Shown here in pieces: positions 43,402-51,886 of a stretch of 64,000 bases of DNA (position 1 is the first letter of the stretch; each line of letters opens with the position of its first letter). Under the pieces are notes generated by a model. The model had not been told where the DNA came from. It was given only the letters and a program-made list of their open reading frames with translations, and did no database searches. The position numbers and the translations under genes are program-made. Source of the DNA: DASSUW01 sp036257565 (GTDB lineage: Bacteria > Actinomycetota > Thermoleophilia > Solirubrobacterales > Solirubrobacteraceae); assembly GCA_036257565.1 (NCBI GenBank), contig DATAFH010000039.1:62001-126000 (forward strand). The letters are read 5' to 3'.

Positions 43402-43430
43402 GACGGAATGACCCGTTGGGACGGGCCCCC
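43375..43430. repeat. 56-bp near-palindromic repeat, copy 2, spanning the ribH start
   Basis: GGGGG (43375-43379), CCCAACGGG (43382-43390), loop with the ribH ATG (43401-43399), CCCGTTGGG (43412-43420), CCCCC (43426-43430). The two 9-bp arms are perfectly complementary. Matches the reverse complement of 7797-7853 at about 48 of 57 positions. In the ribBA-ribH transcript this could fold over the start codon and limit ribH translation. Confidence 0.85.
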
Positions 43431-43439
43431 ACGATCTCG

Positions 43440-44708
43440 TCACCCGCGGCCGGCCTCGCGGTCGTGCACCTGCTCCTCGTGGACCATCTCCTCGTCGAGC
43501 GGGAGGCCCTGGTGGTGCAGCGAGTGCCCGAGGCGGTCGCGCTTGGCGCGCAGGTACGCCTCGTTGTGCGGGTTGGAGGCGTGCACGATGGGCAGCTGCG
43601 AGGTGACCGACAGGCCGTAGCCCTCCAGCCCGCGGATCTTCTTCGGGTTGTTGGTCAGGATGCGGATCGAGCTCAGCCCGAGGTCGACGAGGATCTGGGC
43701 GCCGATGCCGTAGTCGCGCAGGTCGACCGGCAGGCCGAGCTCGAGGTTCGCGTCGACCGTGTCGAGGCCCTTGTCCTGCAGGTTGTAGGCCTTGAGCTTG
43801 TTCAGCAGGCCGATGCCGCGGCCCTCCTGGGCGAGGTAGAGCAGCACGCCGCGGCCTTCGCGCTCGATCATCGCCAGCGCGGACTCGAGCTGCTCGCCGC
43901 AGTCGCAGCGCAGCGAGTGGAAGACGTCGCCGGTCAGGCACTCCGAGTGCACGCGCACGAGCACGTCGGCCTCGCCGTCGACCTCGCCCTTCACCATCGC
44001 CACGTGGTGCTTGTCGTCGACCAGCGAGCGGTAGCCGACCACGTCGAACTCACCGAAGCCGGTCGGCAGCCGCGTGGTCACCACGCGCTCGACCAGCTTG
44101 TCGTGGCGGCGCCGGTAGGCGATCAGGTCGGCGACCGTGATCATCTTGAGCCCGTGGCGGGCGCAGTAGCGCTCGAGGTCCGGCACGCGCGCCATCGTCC
44201 CGTCGTCGTTCATCACCTCGCAGATGACGCCCGCGGGGTTGAGGCCGGCCAGGCGTGCGAGGTCGACGGCCGCCTCGGTCTGCCCCGTGCGCTCGAGCAC
44301 GCCGCCGGGCTTGGCCTTGAGCGGGAAGATGTGGCCGGGCTGGACGAGGTCGCGCGGCGCGGTCGCGGGATCGATCGCCACCTGGATCGTGCGCGCGCGG
44401 TCGGCCGCCGAGATCCCGGTCGTGACCCCGTCGCGCGCCTCGATCGTGACCGTGAAGGGCGTCTCGAACGGCGACTCGTTCTTGGCCGCCATGAGCTCGA
44501 GCCCCAGCTCGTCGCAGCGCGCAGGCGTGAGCGCGAGGCAGATCAACCCGCGCCCCTCCTTGGCCATGAAGTTGATCGCCTCGGGCGTGACGAACTGCGC
44601 CGCCATTGTGAGGTCGCCCTCGTTCTCGCGGTCCTCGTCGTCGCACACCACGACCATCCGGCCGGCGCGGATCTCCTCGATCGCCTCTTCGACGGGAGCG
44701 AAGCTCAT
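43440..44708 (-). CDS. ribBA: Bifunctional DHBP synthase / GTP cyclohydrolase II
   Basis: 422 aa. N-terminal 3,4-dihydroxy-2-butanone-4-phosphate synthase (residues 1-205): VVCDDEDRENEGDLTMAAQF, AERTQ-like ERTGQTEAAVDLARLAG. C-terminal GTP cyclohydrolase II: VHSECLTGDVFHSLRCDCGE with zinc cysteines, and YLAQEGRGIGLLNKLKAYNL. Supplies both substrates for riboflavin. Overlaps ribE by 4 nt. Confidence 0.96.
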   Translation of the reverse strand: MSFAPVEEAIEEIRAGRMVVVCDDEDRENEGDLTMAAQFVTPEAINFMAKEGRGLICLALTPARCDELGLELMAAKNESPFETPFTVTIEARDGVTTGISAADRARTIQVAIDPATAPRDLVQPGHIFPLKAKPGGVLERTGQTEAAVDLARLAGLNPAGVICEVMNDDGTMARVPDLERYCARHGLKMITVADLIAYRRRHDKLVERVVTTRLPTGFGEFDVVGYRSLVDDKHHVAMVKGEVDGEADVLVRVHSECLTGDVFHSLRCDCGEQLESALAMIEREGRGVLLYLAQEGRGIGLLNKLKAYNLQDKGLDTVDANLELGLPVDLRDYGIGAQILVDLGLSSIRILTNNPKKIRGLEGYGLSVTSQLPIVHASNPHNEAYLRAKRDRLGHSLHHQGLPLDEEMVHEEQVHDREAGRG

Positions 44709-45295
44709 GAGGCCGGGACCAGCTTCTCGATGTACTTGGCGAGCACGTCCACCTCCAGGTTGACGGGCGTCCCGGTTGTCGCCGTGCCGAGCACCGTGCG
44801 CTCCAGTGTCTCGGGGATGAGCGAGGCCTGCAACCAGTCGTCGCCGACCGCGGACACGGTGAGCGAGACGCCGTCGACGGCGATCGACCCTTTATCGATC
44901 ACGTACCGCAGCAGCGCCGGGTCGACGCCGATGGTCACCACGCGGGAGAAGCCCTCCTCCCGCATGTCCCAGATCGTGCCGAGGCCGTCGACGTGGCCCT
45001 GCACGAAGTGTCCGCCGAGACGGTCCGCGGCCCGCAGCGGCAGCTCGAGGTTGACCCGCGAGCCCGGCTCCAGCGCCCCGATCGACGAGCGCCGCAGCGT
45101 CTCGTGCATCACGTCGGCGGTGAACGCGTTGCCGGGCAGCGAGGTGGCCGTCAGGCAGACGCCGTTGACGGCGATCGAGTCCCCCGCCTTGAGCTCCAGG
45201 GCGGTCTCGACGGTCAGCCGCACGCCCGCCTCCCCGGCGTCGACCGCCGTGACCGTCCCGAGGTCCGCCACCAGCCCGGTGAACAGCGCTACCAC
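44705..45295 (-). CDS. ribE: Riboflavin synthase, alpha subunit
   Basis: Dismutates two lumazines to riboflavin plus pyrimidine. Two lumazine-binding repeats: FTGLVADLGTV with NGVCLTATSL, then FVQGHVDGLGTI with DGVSLTVSAV. About 195 aa. The GTG at 45295 is flush with the AAGGAG ribosome binding site (45300-45295), too close to work well; the CTG at 45286 is 8 nt past it and gives the usual family start (M)FTG, so CTG initiation is likely. Confidence 0.93.
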   Translation of the reverse strand: MVALFTGLVADLGTVTAVDAGEAGVRLTVETALELKAGDSIAVNGVCLTATSLPGNAFTADVMHETLRRSSIGALEPGSRVNLELPLRAADRLGGHFVQGHVDGLGTIWDMREEGFSRVVTIGVDPALLRYVIDKGSIAVDGVSLTVSAVGDDWLQASLIPETLERTVLGTATTGTPVNLEVDVLAKYIEKLVPAS

Positions 45296-46419
45296 TCCTT
45301 CATGCGCGCGGAGATCAGCACGTCGCCGGCTACCCGCGAGCAGTCGAGCGTGAGCGCCCGGATCGCCTCGGCGATGCGCTCGACGCCCTCACCCTCGAGC
45401 GGGTCGCGGGCGTGTGAGCCGCCGAGCACGACGGGTGCGACGAACAGCCGGATCTCGTCGACCTCGCCGGCGTCGAGGAACGCGCCGGCCAGGTGCGGGC
45501 CGCCCTCGAGCAGGATCGAGGTCACGCCGGCGGCGCCGATCTGCCCGAGCGCGTTGCGCACGCGAGCCGGCTCGTTCTCACCGGTGGCGACGATCACGTC
45601 GGCGCCGGCCACCTCGAGCGCGTCGGCGGCCAGGCGCGGAGCCGCGCGGGAAATCACCACGGTGAGCGGGAGCTCGGCGGCGCCGCGCACGAGCTGGGAG
45701 TCGAGCGGCAGGCGCGCCTCGGAGTCGAACACGATCCGCCGCGGCTGGCGATGGATGGATGGGTGAGTCAAATTACGGGCGGTGAGCAGCGGGTCGTCGG
45801 CCAGCGCGGTGCCGATACCGACCGCGACGGCGTCGCACTCGCCCCGCCACTGGTGGCCGAGTCGCCGCGACGCCTCGCCGGAGATCCACTTCGAGTCGCC
45901 GGTGCGGGTGGCGACCTTGCCGTCGAGCGTCATCGCCGACTTGAACAGCACGTGCGGCCGGCCGGTGCGAGCGTGCTTGCGGAACGGCTGGTTGAGCAGC
46001 CGTGCGCGCGCCGCCCACTCGCCGTCGGCCACCGCGATCTCGACGCCCTCGTCGCGCAGGATGCCGAGTCCGCGTCCGGCCGCCTTCTCGGTCGGGTCGT
46101 CGGAGCCGACCACCACGCGCGCGATGCCCGCCTCGAGCAGCGCGTCGGTGCAGGGCGGCGTCAGCCCGTGGTGGCAGCACGGCTCCAGCGAGACGTACAT
46201 CGTGGCCCCACGGGCGTCGGCGTCCCCGCACGCGGCGAGCGCCTCGCGCTCGGCATGCGGCGCGCCGTAGGCCGCGTGGAAGCCCTCGCCGAGCACCTCG
46301 CCGTCCTTGACCACCACGGCCCCGACGAGCGGGTTCGGCGTCGTTCTGCCGCGCCCGCCTTCGGCGAGCTCGATCGCGCGGGCGAGGTGGAGGACGTCGT
46401 TCTCGAGGAGCTGGGCCAC
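45289..46419 (-). CDS. ribD: Bifunctional deaminase/reductase RibD
   Basis: 376 aa. N-terminal deaminase with zinc motif GAPHAEREAL and SLEPCCHHGLTPPCTDAL; C-terminal reductase with LFKSAMTLDGKVATRTGDSK, WISGEASR and SILLEGGPHLAGAFLDAG. First gene of the rib operon; GTG start at 46419. The 75 nt to the divergent glycosyltransferase are too short for an FMN riboswitch, and none is visible. Confidence 0.95.
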   Translation of the reverse strand: MAQLLENDVLHLARAIELAEGGRGRTTPNPLVGAVVVKDGEVLGEGFHAAYGAPHAEREALAACGDADARGATMYVSLEPCCHHGLTPPCTDALLEAGIARVVVGSDDPTEKAAGRGLGILRDEGVEIAVADGEWAARARLLNQPFRKHARTGRPHVLFKSAMTLDGKVATRTGDSKWISGEASRRLGHQWRGECDAVAVGIGTALADDPLLTARNLTHPSIHRQPRRIVFDSEARLPLDSQLVRGAAELPLTVVISRAAPRLAADALEVAGADVIVATGENEPARVRNALGQIGAAGVTSILLEGGPHLAGAFLDAGEVDEIRLFVAPVVLGGSHARDPLEGEGVERIAEAIRALTLDCSRVAGDVLISARMKEW

Positions 46420-46494
46420 GTGAGCGGAAGGATATTTGATCGACTCGTCAACGATCTGCAGTCATCGTGGCGCGGTACCGTCTAGCGAGGCGCC

Positions 46495-47550
46495 ATGAAG
46501 CTGATCATCCAGATCCCCTGCCTGAACGAGGAGAAGACGCTCCCGGTCACGCTTGCCGATCTCCCGCGCGAGCTGGAGGGCTTCTCCGAGGTCGAGTGGC
46601 TGGTCGTCGACGACGGCTCGACGGACCGAACGGTCGAGGTCGCGCGCGAGCACGGCGTGGACCACATCGTGCGGCTCACGAACAACAAGGGCCTCGCGTC
46701 GGGCTTCCAGGCCGGCCTCGACGCGTCTCTGAAGCTCGGCGCCGACGTGATCGTCAACACGGACGCCGACAACCAGTACTACGGGCCGGACATCGCGCGG
46801 CTGGTCGCGCCGATCGTCGCCGGCGAGGCGGACATGGTGGTCGGGGATCGCGAGGTCATGACCGTCGAGCACTTCTCGCGGTCGAAGAAGACGCTGCAGC
46901 GGCTCGGCTCGTGGGTCGTGCGCCAGGCGTCGCAGACCACGGTGCCCGACACCACGTCCGGCTTCCGGGCCTACAACCGCGAGGCGGCACTCGCCATGCA
47001 GGTCGTCTCCAAGTTCACGTACACGCTGGAGACGATCATCCAGGCCGGCAAGATGACGGTCGCCATCGACCACGTGGCCGTGCGGACCAACCCGAAGCTG
47101 CGCGAGTCGCGGCTGTTCCCGTCGACCTGGACCTACATCCGTCGCAACGGGCTCTCGATCTTCCGCATCTACGCGATGTACGAGCCGCTGCGGGTGTTCA
47201 TGACCGCCGCGCTCCTCGTCGGCGTGGTCGCGCTCGGCGTGTGGGCGCGGTTCGCCTACTTCTACCTGCAGGGCGACGGCGCCGGCCACGTCCAGTCGCT
47301 GATCCTCGGCGCCGTGCTGTTCAACGCCGCGATGGTGCTGGCCGCGCTCGGCATCCTCGGCGACCTGCTCTCGGGCCAGCGGATCACGCTCCAGCGCATC
47401 TTCGAGCGCATCCGGCGTGTGGAGCTCGAGCTCGGCGTGCCGCCGTCGCACTACGAGCCCGGGCAGGCGGAGAGCGCCCAGGAGCCGACCACGGGCGCGC
47501 GCGCCGGCGCCCACGGCGCGGCCGCGGACCGCGAGGCCCTGAAGCTGTGA
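46495..47550 (+). CDS. Family 2 glycosyltransferase (DPM1-like) with C-terminal membrane helices
   Basis: GT-A inverting transferase of 351 aa: IIQIPCLNEEKTLPVTLADL, DDGSTDRTVEVA, GLASGFQAGLDASL, the metal-binding VNTDADNQYYG, and DTTSGFRAYNREAALAM. Two helices near residues 240-300 (FMTAALLVGVVALGVWARFA) anchor it, as in polyprenyl-phosphate sugar transferases. Head of a three-gene run with a methyltransferase and a flippase, suggesting envelope glycolipid or polysaccharide assembly. TACCGT box at 46476-46481. Confidence 0.87.
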   Translation: MKLIIQIPCLNEEKTLPVTLADLPRELEGFSEVEWLVVDDGSTDRTVEVAREHGVDHIVRLTNNKGLASGFQAGLDASLKLGADVIVNTDADNQYYGPDIARLVAPIVAGEADMVVGDREVMTVEHFSRSKKTLQRLGSWVVRQASQTTVPDTTSGFRAYNREAALAMQVVSKFTYTLETIIQAGKMTVAIDHVAVRTNPKLRESRLFPSTWTYIRRNGLSIFRIYAMYEPLRVFMTAALLVGVVALGVWARFAYFYLQGDGAGHVQSLILGAVLFNAAMVLAALGILGDLLSGQRITLQRIFERIRRVELELGVPPSHYEPGQAESAQEPTTGARAGAHGAAADREALKL

Positions 47551-48173
47551 GCGCGGCGGTCACGCGCGACGCCGAAGGCACGGTCACCGGCAACACGTTC
47601 GACAAGTACGGCTCGCAGAACCCGGTCGTACGGCGGCTGATGGCCGGGTTCCAGCGCGACCTCGGCGAGCTGTTCACGCGCGCGGCGCCGGAGTCGGTGC
47701 TCGACGTCGGCTGCGGCGAGGGCGTGCTCACCGCGCGCTGGGCGGAGCACGTCCCAGGCTCGGTGGTGGGCATCGACCTCGAGGACCCGGCGCTGCAGGC
47801 GGAGTGGGCTCGCCGGGCGGCACCCAACCTCGAGTTCCGCGTGATGAAGGCCGAGCGGCTCCCGTTCGCGGACGGCGAGTTCGAGCTTGCGGCGGCCATC
47901 GAGGTGCTCGAGCACGTCCCCGACCCAGAGCACACGGTCGCCGAGATGGCCCGCGTCGCGCGCAGCGGCCACCTGCTCGTGTCCGTCCCGCGAGAGCCGC
48001 TGTGGCGGGGGCTGAACGTGGCCCGGGGTGCTTACGTCCGTGATCTCGGAAACACGCCGGGGCACCTCAACCACTGGTCGCGCCGGGGGTTCGTGGGGTT
48101 GCTGTCGCGAGTCGGCGAGGTGGTCGAGGTGCGCTCGCCGTTCCCGTGGACGGTGCTCCTCGTGCGCGTCTGA
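47547..48173 (+). CDS. Class I SAM-dependent methyltransferase
   Basis: 208 aa from the GTG at 47547, overlapping the glycosyltransferase by 4 nt. Motif I SVLDVGCGEGVLTARWAE, acidic SVVGIDLEDPAL, motif IV ELAAAIEVLEHVPDPEHTVA (UbiE/Methyltransf_11 type). Opens with NTFDKYGSQNPVVRRLM, the start pattern of methyltransferases linked to DPM1-like transferases. Probably modifies a lipid or sugar intermediate. Confidence 0.85.
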   Translation: MSAAVTRDAEGTVTGNTFDKYGSQNPVVRRLMAGFQRDLGELFTRAAPESVLDVGCGEGVLTARWAEHVPGSVVGIDLEDPALQAEWARRAAPNLEFRVMKAERLPFADGEFELAAAIEVLEHVPDPEHTVAEMARVARSGHLLVSVPREPLWRGLNVARGAYVRDLGNTPGHLNHWSRRGFVGLLSRVGEVVEVRSPFPWTVLLVRV

Positions 48174-48181
48174 CCCAGACC

Positions 48182-49423
48182 ATGAGCAGCTACGCCCGCG
48201 GCGCGCGCATCCTCAGCGTCGGGATCGCGACGACCGGCGTCGTCACGTTCGCCTACTTCGCGCTGGCGAGCCACGCGCTAAGTCCCACCGACTACGCGGG
48301 CATCTCGCTGCTGTGGTCGGTGCTGTTCCTGATCATCTCGGTGATCTACCGGCCGGTGGAGCAGCTGCTCTCGCACACGATCGCGGCTCGCCGGGCACGG
48401 GGGCACGAGGGGCATCCGTTGCGCGTGCCGGTCATCCTCCAGCTCTCCGCGGCCGCCGCCTTCCTCGTCCTCGCGCTCGCTTTCCGCGGGCCGATTCAGG
48501 ACGGCGTGTTCGACGGCTCGGCCGAGCTGTACTGGGTGCTGGTGGTGGCCACGCTCGCGTACGCGGCGAGCTACTTCGCCCGTGGGTGGCTGGCCGGGCA
48601 CCAGCGGTTCGGGCTCTACGGCGGCCTCGTGCTGCTCGAGTCGTGCTCGCGCTGCCTGTTCGCGGTGGCGGTGGCGGTCGGGATCGCGTCCGGGCAGGGG
48701 GCGGTGGCGCTCGGGATCGCCGCCGCCCCGCTCGTCTCGCTGCTCGTGCTCCCGTGGGCGGTCGGGCGGGGCCGGCAGGCGGCGGCCGACCGCGGCGGCT
48801 CGCTGCGGGAGGGAGCCGGCTTCGCGGGCGCCGTGCTGGCGATCATGGTCGCCGAGCAGGCGGTGCTCAACGGTCCGGTGCTGGCCGTGGACGCCACCGC
48901 CGCCGATGCGGCGCTGGCCGGCGTGGTCTTCAACGTCCTGCTCATCGTGCGCGCGCCGCTGCAGCTCTTCCAGGCCGTGCAGACGTCGCTCCTCCCCCAC
49001 CTCTCGGGTCTCGCCGTCACCGGGGACCACGCCCGGCTGCGGGGCGCGGTTCGCACCACCGTGCTCGCCATCGGCGCCTTCGCCGGCGCCGTCATCCTCG
49101 GTCTCGGGCTGATCGGGCCGTGGGCGATGGACGTGCTGTTCGGCGGCGATTTCGACTTCGGCCGCGTGGGGCTGATGCTGGTCGGCCTCGGCATGGGGTT
49201 CCACCTGGCCGCCAACACCCTCAACCAGGCCGCGCTGGCCCGCCGGCGCGGCCACGCGGCCGCCGGCGCCTGGCTCGCGGCGGCGGCGCTCTTCCTGCTC
49301 TGGCTCCTCCTCGAGCCGCTCGACGACCAGCTGCTCGCGGTGGAACTCGGCTACGCCGCCACGACCGGGCTGCTCGCGGGCGCCCTGTGGCTGATCGAAC
49401 GTGGCCGACCGACCCGGCCATAG
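48182..49423 (+). CDS. Polysaccharide flippase-like membrane protein (MOP superfamily)
   Basis: 413 aa with about twelve membrane helices, opening SSYARGARILSVGIATTGVV and HALSPTDYAGISLLWSVLF, the lipopolysaccharide flippase (PST/Wzx) pattern. Likely moves a lipid-linked sugar across the membrane, with the glycosyltransferase and methyltransferase upstream making it. ATG 48182 is chosen over 48146, which would overlap the previous gene by 28 nt. Confidence 0.82.
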   Translation: MSSYARGARILSVGIATTGVVTFAYFALASHALSPTDYAGISLLWSVLFLIISVIYRPVEQLLSHTIAARRARGHEGHPLRVPVILQLSAAAAFLVLALAFRGPIQDGVFDGSAELYWVLVVATLAYAASYFARGWLAGHQRFGLYGGLVLLESCSRCLFAVAVAVGIASGQGAVALGIAAAPLVSLLVLPWAVGRGRQAAADRGGSLREGAGFAGAVLAIMVAEQAVLNGPVLAVDATAADAALAGVVFNVLLIVRAPLQLFQAVQTSLLPHLSGLAVTGDHARLRGAVRTTVLAIGAFAGAVILGLGLIGPWAMDVLFGGDFDFGRVGLMLVGLGMGFHLAANTLNQAALARRRGHAAAGAWLAAAALFLLWLLLEPLDDQLLAVELGYAATTGLLAGALWLIERGRPTRP

Positions 49424-49427
49424 CCCG

Positions 49428-49433
49428 TATCAT
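49428..49433 (+). promoter_or_regulatory. Predicted -10 box for leaderless SpoIIE-type phosphatase gene
   Basis: TATCAT, 6 nt, then GTG at 49440; close to the TATAAT consensus, in a gap of only 16 nt after the flippase stop. Confidence 0.55.
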
Positions 49434-49439
49434 CGCGGC

Positions 49440-51536
49440 GTGTCGGAGCCTTCGGCGCTGCAGTACGTGACCGACGCGGCGCTGGCGTACCTGCCGCAGG
49501 ACGCCCTGCTCGAGGAGCTGCTGAGCCGCATCAGCGAGGTCCTGTCCGCGGACACCGCGGCCATCCTGCTGCTCGAAGACGACGAGCCGGGGCAGGTCCT
49601 GCGCGCCCGCGCCGCCTGCGGCATCGAGGAGGAGGTCGACGCCGGCGTCGCGATCCCCCTCGGGCGCGGCTTCGCCGGCCGCATCGCCGCCGAACGACAG
49701 GCGCTCGCCATCGACGACGTCGACCACGCCGACATCCTCAACCCGATCCTGCGCGAGAAGGGCATCCGCTCCCTGCTCGGCGTGCCGCTGCTGGTCGAAG
49801 GCCGCGTGATCGGCGTCCTGCACGTCGGCAGCCTCAGCCCGCGCCACTTCACCGACGAGGAACGCGAGCTCCTCCAACTCGCCGGCGACCGCGCCGCGGC
49901 GGCGATCGGGCACGCGAAGCTGCACACCAGCGAGATATCCGCGCGCGAGGCGGCCGAAGCCGCCACGCGCCGGCTCGAGTCGCTCCAGCGCATCACTGAC
50001 GCGGCGCTGGCGTACCTGCCGCAGGACGCCCTGCTCGAGGAGCTCCTCAGCCGCATCACCGAGGTCCTGTCCGCCGACACCGCGGCCATCCTGCTGCTCG
50101 ACGAGCAGGAGCACATCCTGCGCGCTCGCGCCGCCCGCGGCATCGAGGAGGAGGTCGAGGCCGGCGTCACGATCCCACTCGGACGCGGCTTCGCCGGCCG
50201 CATCGCCGCCGAACGACAGGCGCTCGCCATCGACGACGTCGACCACGCCGACATCCACAACCCGATCCTGCGCGAGAAGGGCATCCGCTCCCTGCTCGGC
50301 GTCCCGCTGCTCGTCGAAGGCCGCGTCATCGGCGTCCTGCACGTCGGCAGCCTCAGCCCGCGGCACTTCATCGACGACGAACGCGAGCTCCTCCAACTCG
50401 CGGGCGACCGCGCCGCGGTCGCCATCGAGCACGCGCGGCTGTATGAGCAGCGCCGCCTGGCGGAGGCCCTGCAGCGCCGGCTGCTGCCGAGCAACCTCGG
50501 CGGCATCCCCGGGATCGAGCTGGCCAGCCGCTATCTGCCGGCCAGCGGCGAGAGCCTGGGCGGCGACTGGTACGACGTGTTCCCCCTCGGCCGGGGCCGC
50601 ATCGTGGTCGCGGTCGGCGACGTCGTGGGCCACGGGCTCGCGGCGGCGGCGGTTATGGCGCAGCTGCGGACGGCCCTGCGCGCGTACGCGGCGGACCGGC
50701 ACCCGCCGGCAGAGGTCGTCGCGCGCGTGAACCACCTGATGTGGAACCTCGGCCCGACCGCCATGACGACGCTCGCGTACGCCGTCGTCGACCCCGACGA
50801 GGAGTCGCTCGAGCTGGTCACGGCCGGTCACCTTCCGCCGCTCGTCGTCGACAGGGGTGGCGCGGCGTCCTTCCTGCCGCTGCAAGGCGGCATCGCGCTC
50901 GGGACCACGAGGGTGGCGCGGTACGAGAGCCGCGTCCATCCGTTCCCGACCGGGACGACGGTCGTCCTCTACACCGACGGCCTGGTGGAGGTGCGCGGCC
51001 GAACGATCGACGAGGGCCTCGACCGCCTGCGCGCCGCCGCCGCAACCGGCCACTCGAGCCTCGAGGCTCTCTGCAGCGGCATCGTCGAGCGCCTCGTGCC
51101 CGAGCAGCGCCCCGACGACATCGCGGTGCTTGCCGCCCGCGTGCGGCCGCAGCCGGAACGGTTGAGCGCGAGCTGGCCCGCCCACCGCGAATCGCTCGTC
51201 GCCGTCCGCCAGCTCCTGCGGCGCTGGCTCCGGGCCCGGTCGGCGACCGAGGACGAGATCTACGACATCACCGTCGCGTGCCAGGAGGCGTGCGCGAACG
51301 CGGTCGAGCACGCGTACCGCCCCGGGCGGGAGTCCTTCGAGGTCGAGGCGACGTACGCGGACCGCCGCGTCCGCGTGACCGTCCGCGACCACGGCCGCTG
51401 GCGCGCGCCGCGTGGCAGCAACCGCGGCCGCGGCCTGCCGCTGATGCACGCCCTGATGGAGCGCGTGGACGTGGAGCACAGCGAGGAGGGTACGGTCGTC
51501 GTGCTCGAGCGAACGCTTGGCGAGGAGGACGCGTGA
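49440..51536 (+). CDS. Dual-GAF SpoIIE-type protein phosphatase with HATPase (anti-sigma kinase) domain
   Basis: 698-aa partner-switching regulator. Two GAF domains (about residues 12-160 and 187-332), a PP2C/SpoIIE phosphatase (GGDWYDVFPLG, VVGHGLAAAAVM, VLYTDGLVEVRG), and a C-terminal RsbW-like ATPase (CQEACANAVEHAYRPG, RGLPLMHALMERV). It can therefore both phosphorylate and dephosphorylate a STAS antagonist, encoded next. The GAF domains are near-identical tandem copies, with offset 525 nt at the front and 519 at the rear because of a two-codon indel. Confidence 0.93.
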   Translation: MSEPSALQYVTDAALAYLPQDALLEELLSRISEVLSADTAAILLLEDDEPGQVLRARAACGIEEEVDAGVAIPLGRGFAGRIAAERQALAIDDVDHADILNPILREKGIRSLLGVPLLVEGRVIGVLHVGSLSPRHFTDEERELLQLAGDRAAAAIGHAKLHTSEISAREAAEAATRRLESLQRITDAALAYLPQDALLEELLSRITEVLSADTAAILLLDEQEHILRARAARGIEEEVEAGVTIPLGRGFAGRIAAERQALAIDDVDHADIHNPILREKGIRSLLGVPLLVEGRVIGVLHVGSLSPRHFIDDERELLQLAGDRAAVAIEHARLYEQRRLAEALQRRLLPSNLGGIPGIELASRYLPASGESLGGDWYDVFPLGRGRIVVAVGDVVGHGLAAAAVMAQLRTALRAYAADRHPPAEVVARVNHLMWNLGPTAMTTLAYAVVDPDEESLELVTAGHLPPLVVDRGGAASFLPLQGGIALGTTRVARYESRVHPFPTGTTVVLYTDGLVEVRGRTIDEGLDRLRAAAATGHSSLEALCSGIVERLVPEQRPDDIAVLAARVRPQPERLSASWPAHRESLVAVRQLLRRWLRARSATEDEIYDITVACQEACANAVEHAYRPGRESFEVEATYADRRVRVTVRDHGRWRAPRGSNRGRGLPLMHALMERVDVEHSEEGTVVVLERTLGEEDA
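49473..50434 (+). repeat. Intragenic tandem duplication of the GAF domain
   Basis: Copy 1 spans about 49473-49915 and copy 2 about 49998-50434. Long identical tracts occur at DNA level, for example around RIAAERQALAIDDVDHAD and EKGIRSLLGVPLLVEGRVIG, with the main differences around residues 50-55 of the domain. The similarity at silent positions implies a recent copy or ongoing gene conversion. Confidence 0.85.
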
Positions 51537-51886
51537 GCTGGCTCGCGAGGGTCACCGAGGAGCGGCACGGGGACGTGGCGATCGCGGTCGTCGACGGCGA
51601 GGTCGACGCGTCCAACGCCGCCGACATCGCCGAGCGCCTGCGGCAGCTGCTCACGAACCGGAGCGCCGCGCTGGTCGTCGACCTCTCGCCGACGAGCTAC
51701 CTCGACAGCGCCGGCATCAACCTGCTGTTCGACCTCGGCACCGAGCTCGGCGACCGGCAGCAGCAGCTGCACATCGTCGTCCCCCCGGCCGCGCCGATCG
51801 CCCGCGCGATCTCGTTCACGGGCCTCGACATCGCCGTCCCCACGCACGCCACCCGCGAGGCCGCGCTCGAGCAGGCGACGCGCTAG
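51533..51886 (+). CDS. STAS-domain anti-anti-sigma factor
   Basis: 117-aa STAS protein of the RsbV/SpoIIAA type: VVDGEVDASNAADIAERL, LVVDLSPTSYLDSAGINLLF with the phosphorylatable serine of DSAG, and LHIVVPPAAPIARAISFTGL. GTG at 51533 overlaps the phosphatase stop by 4 nt and follows GGAGG. Expected substrate of the upstream kinase/phosphatase. The sigma factor itself is not in the window. Confidence 0.92.
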   Translation: MSWLARVTEERHGDVAIAVVDGEVDASNAADIAERLRQLLTNRSAALVVDLSPTSYLDSAGINLLFDLGTELGDRQQQLHIVVPPAAPIARAISFTGLDIAVPTHATREAALEQATR

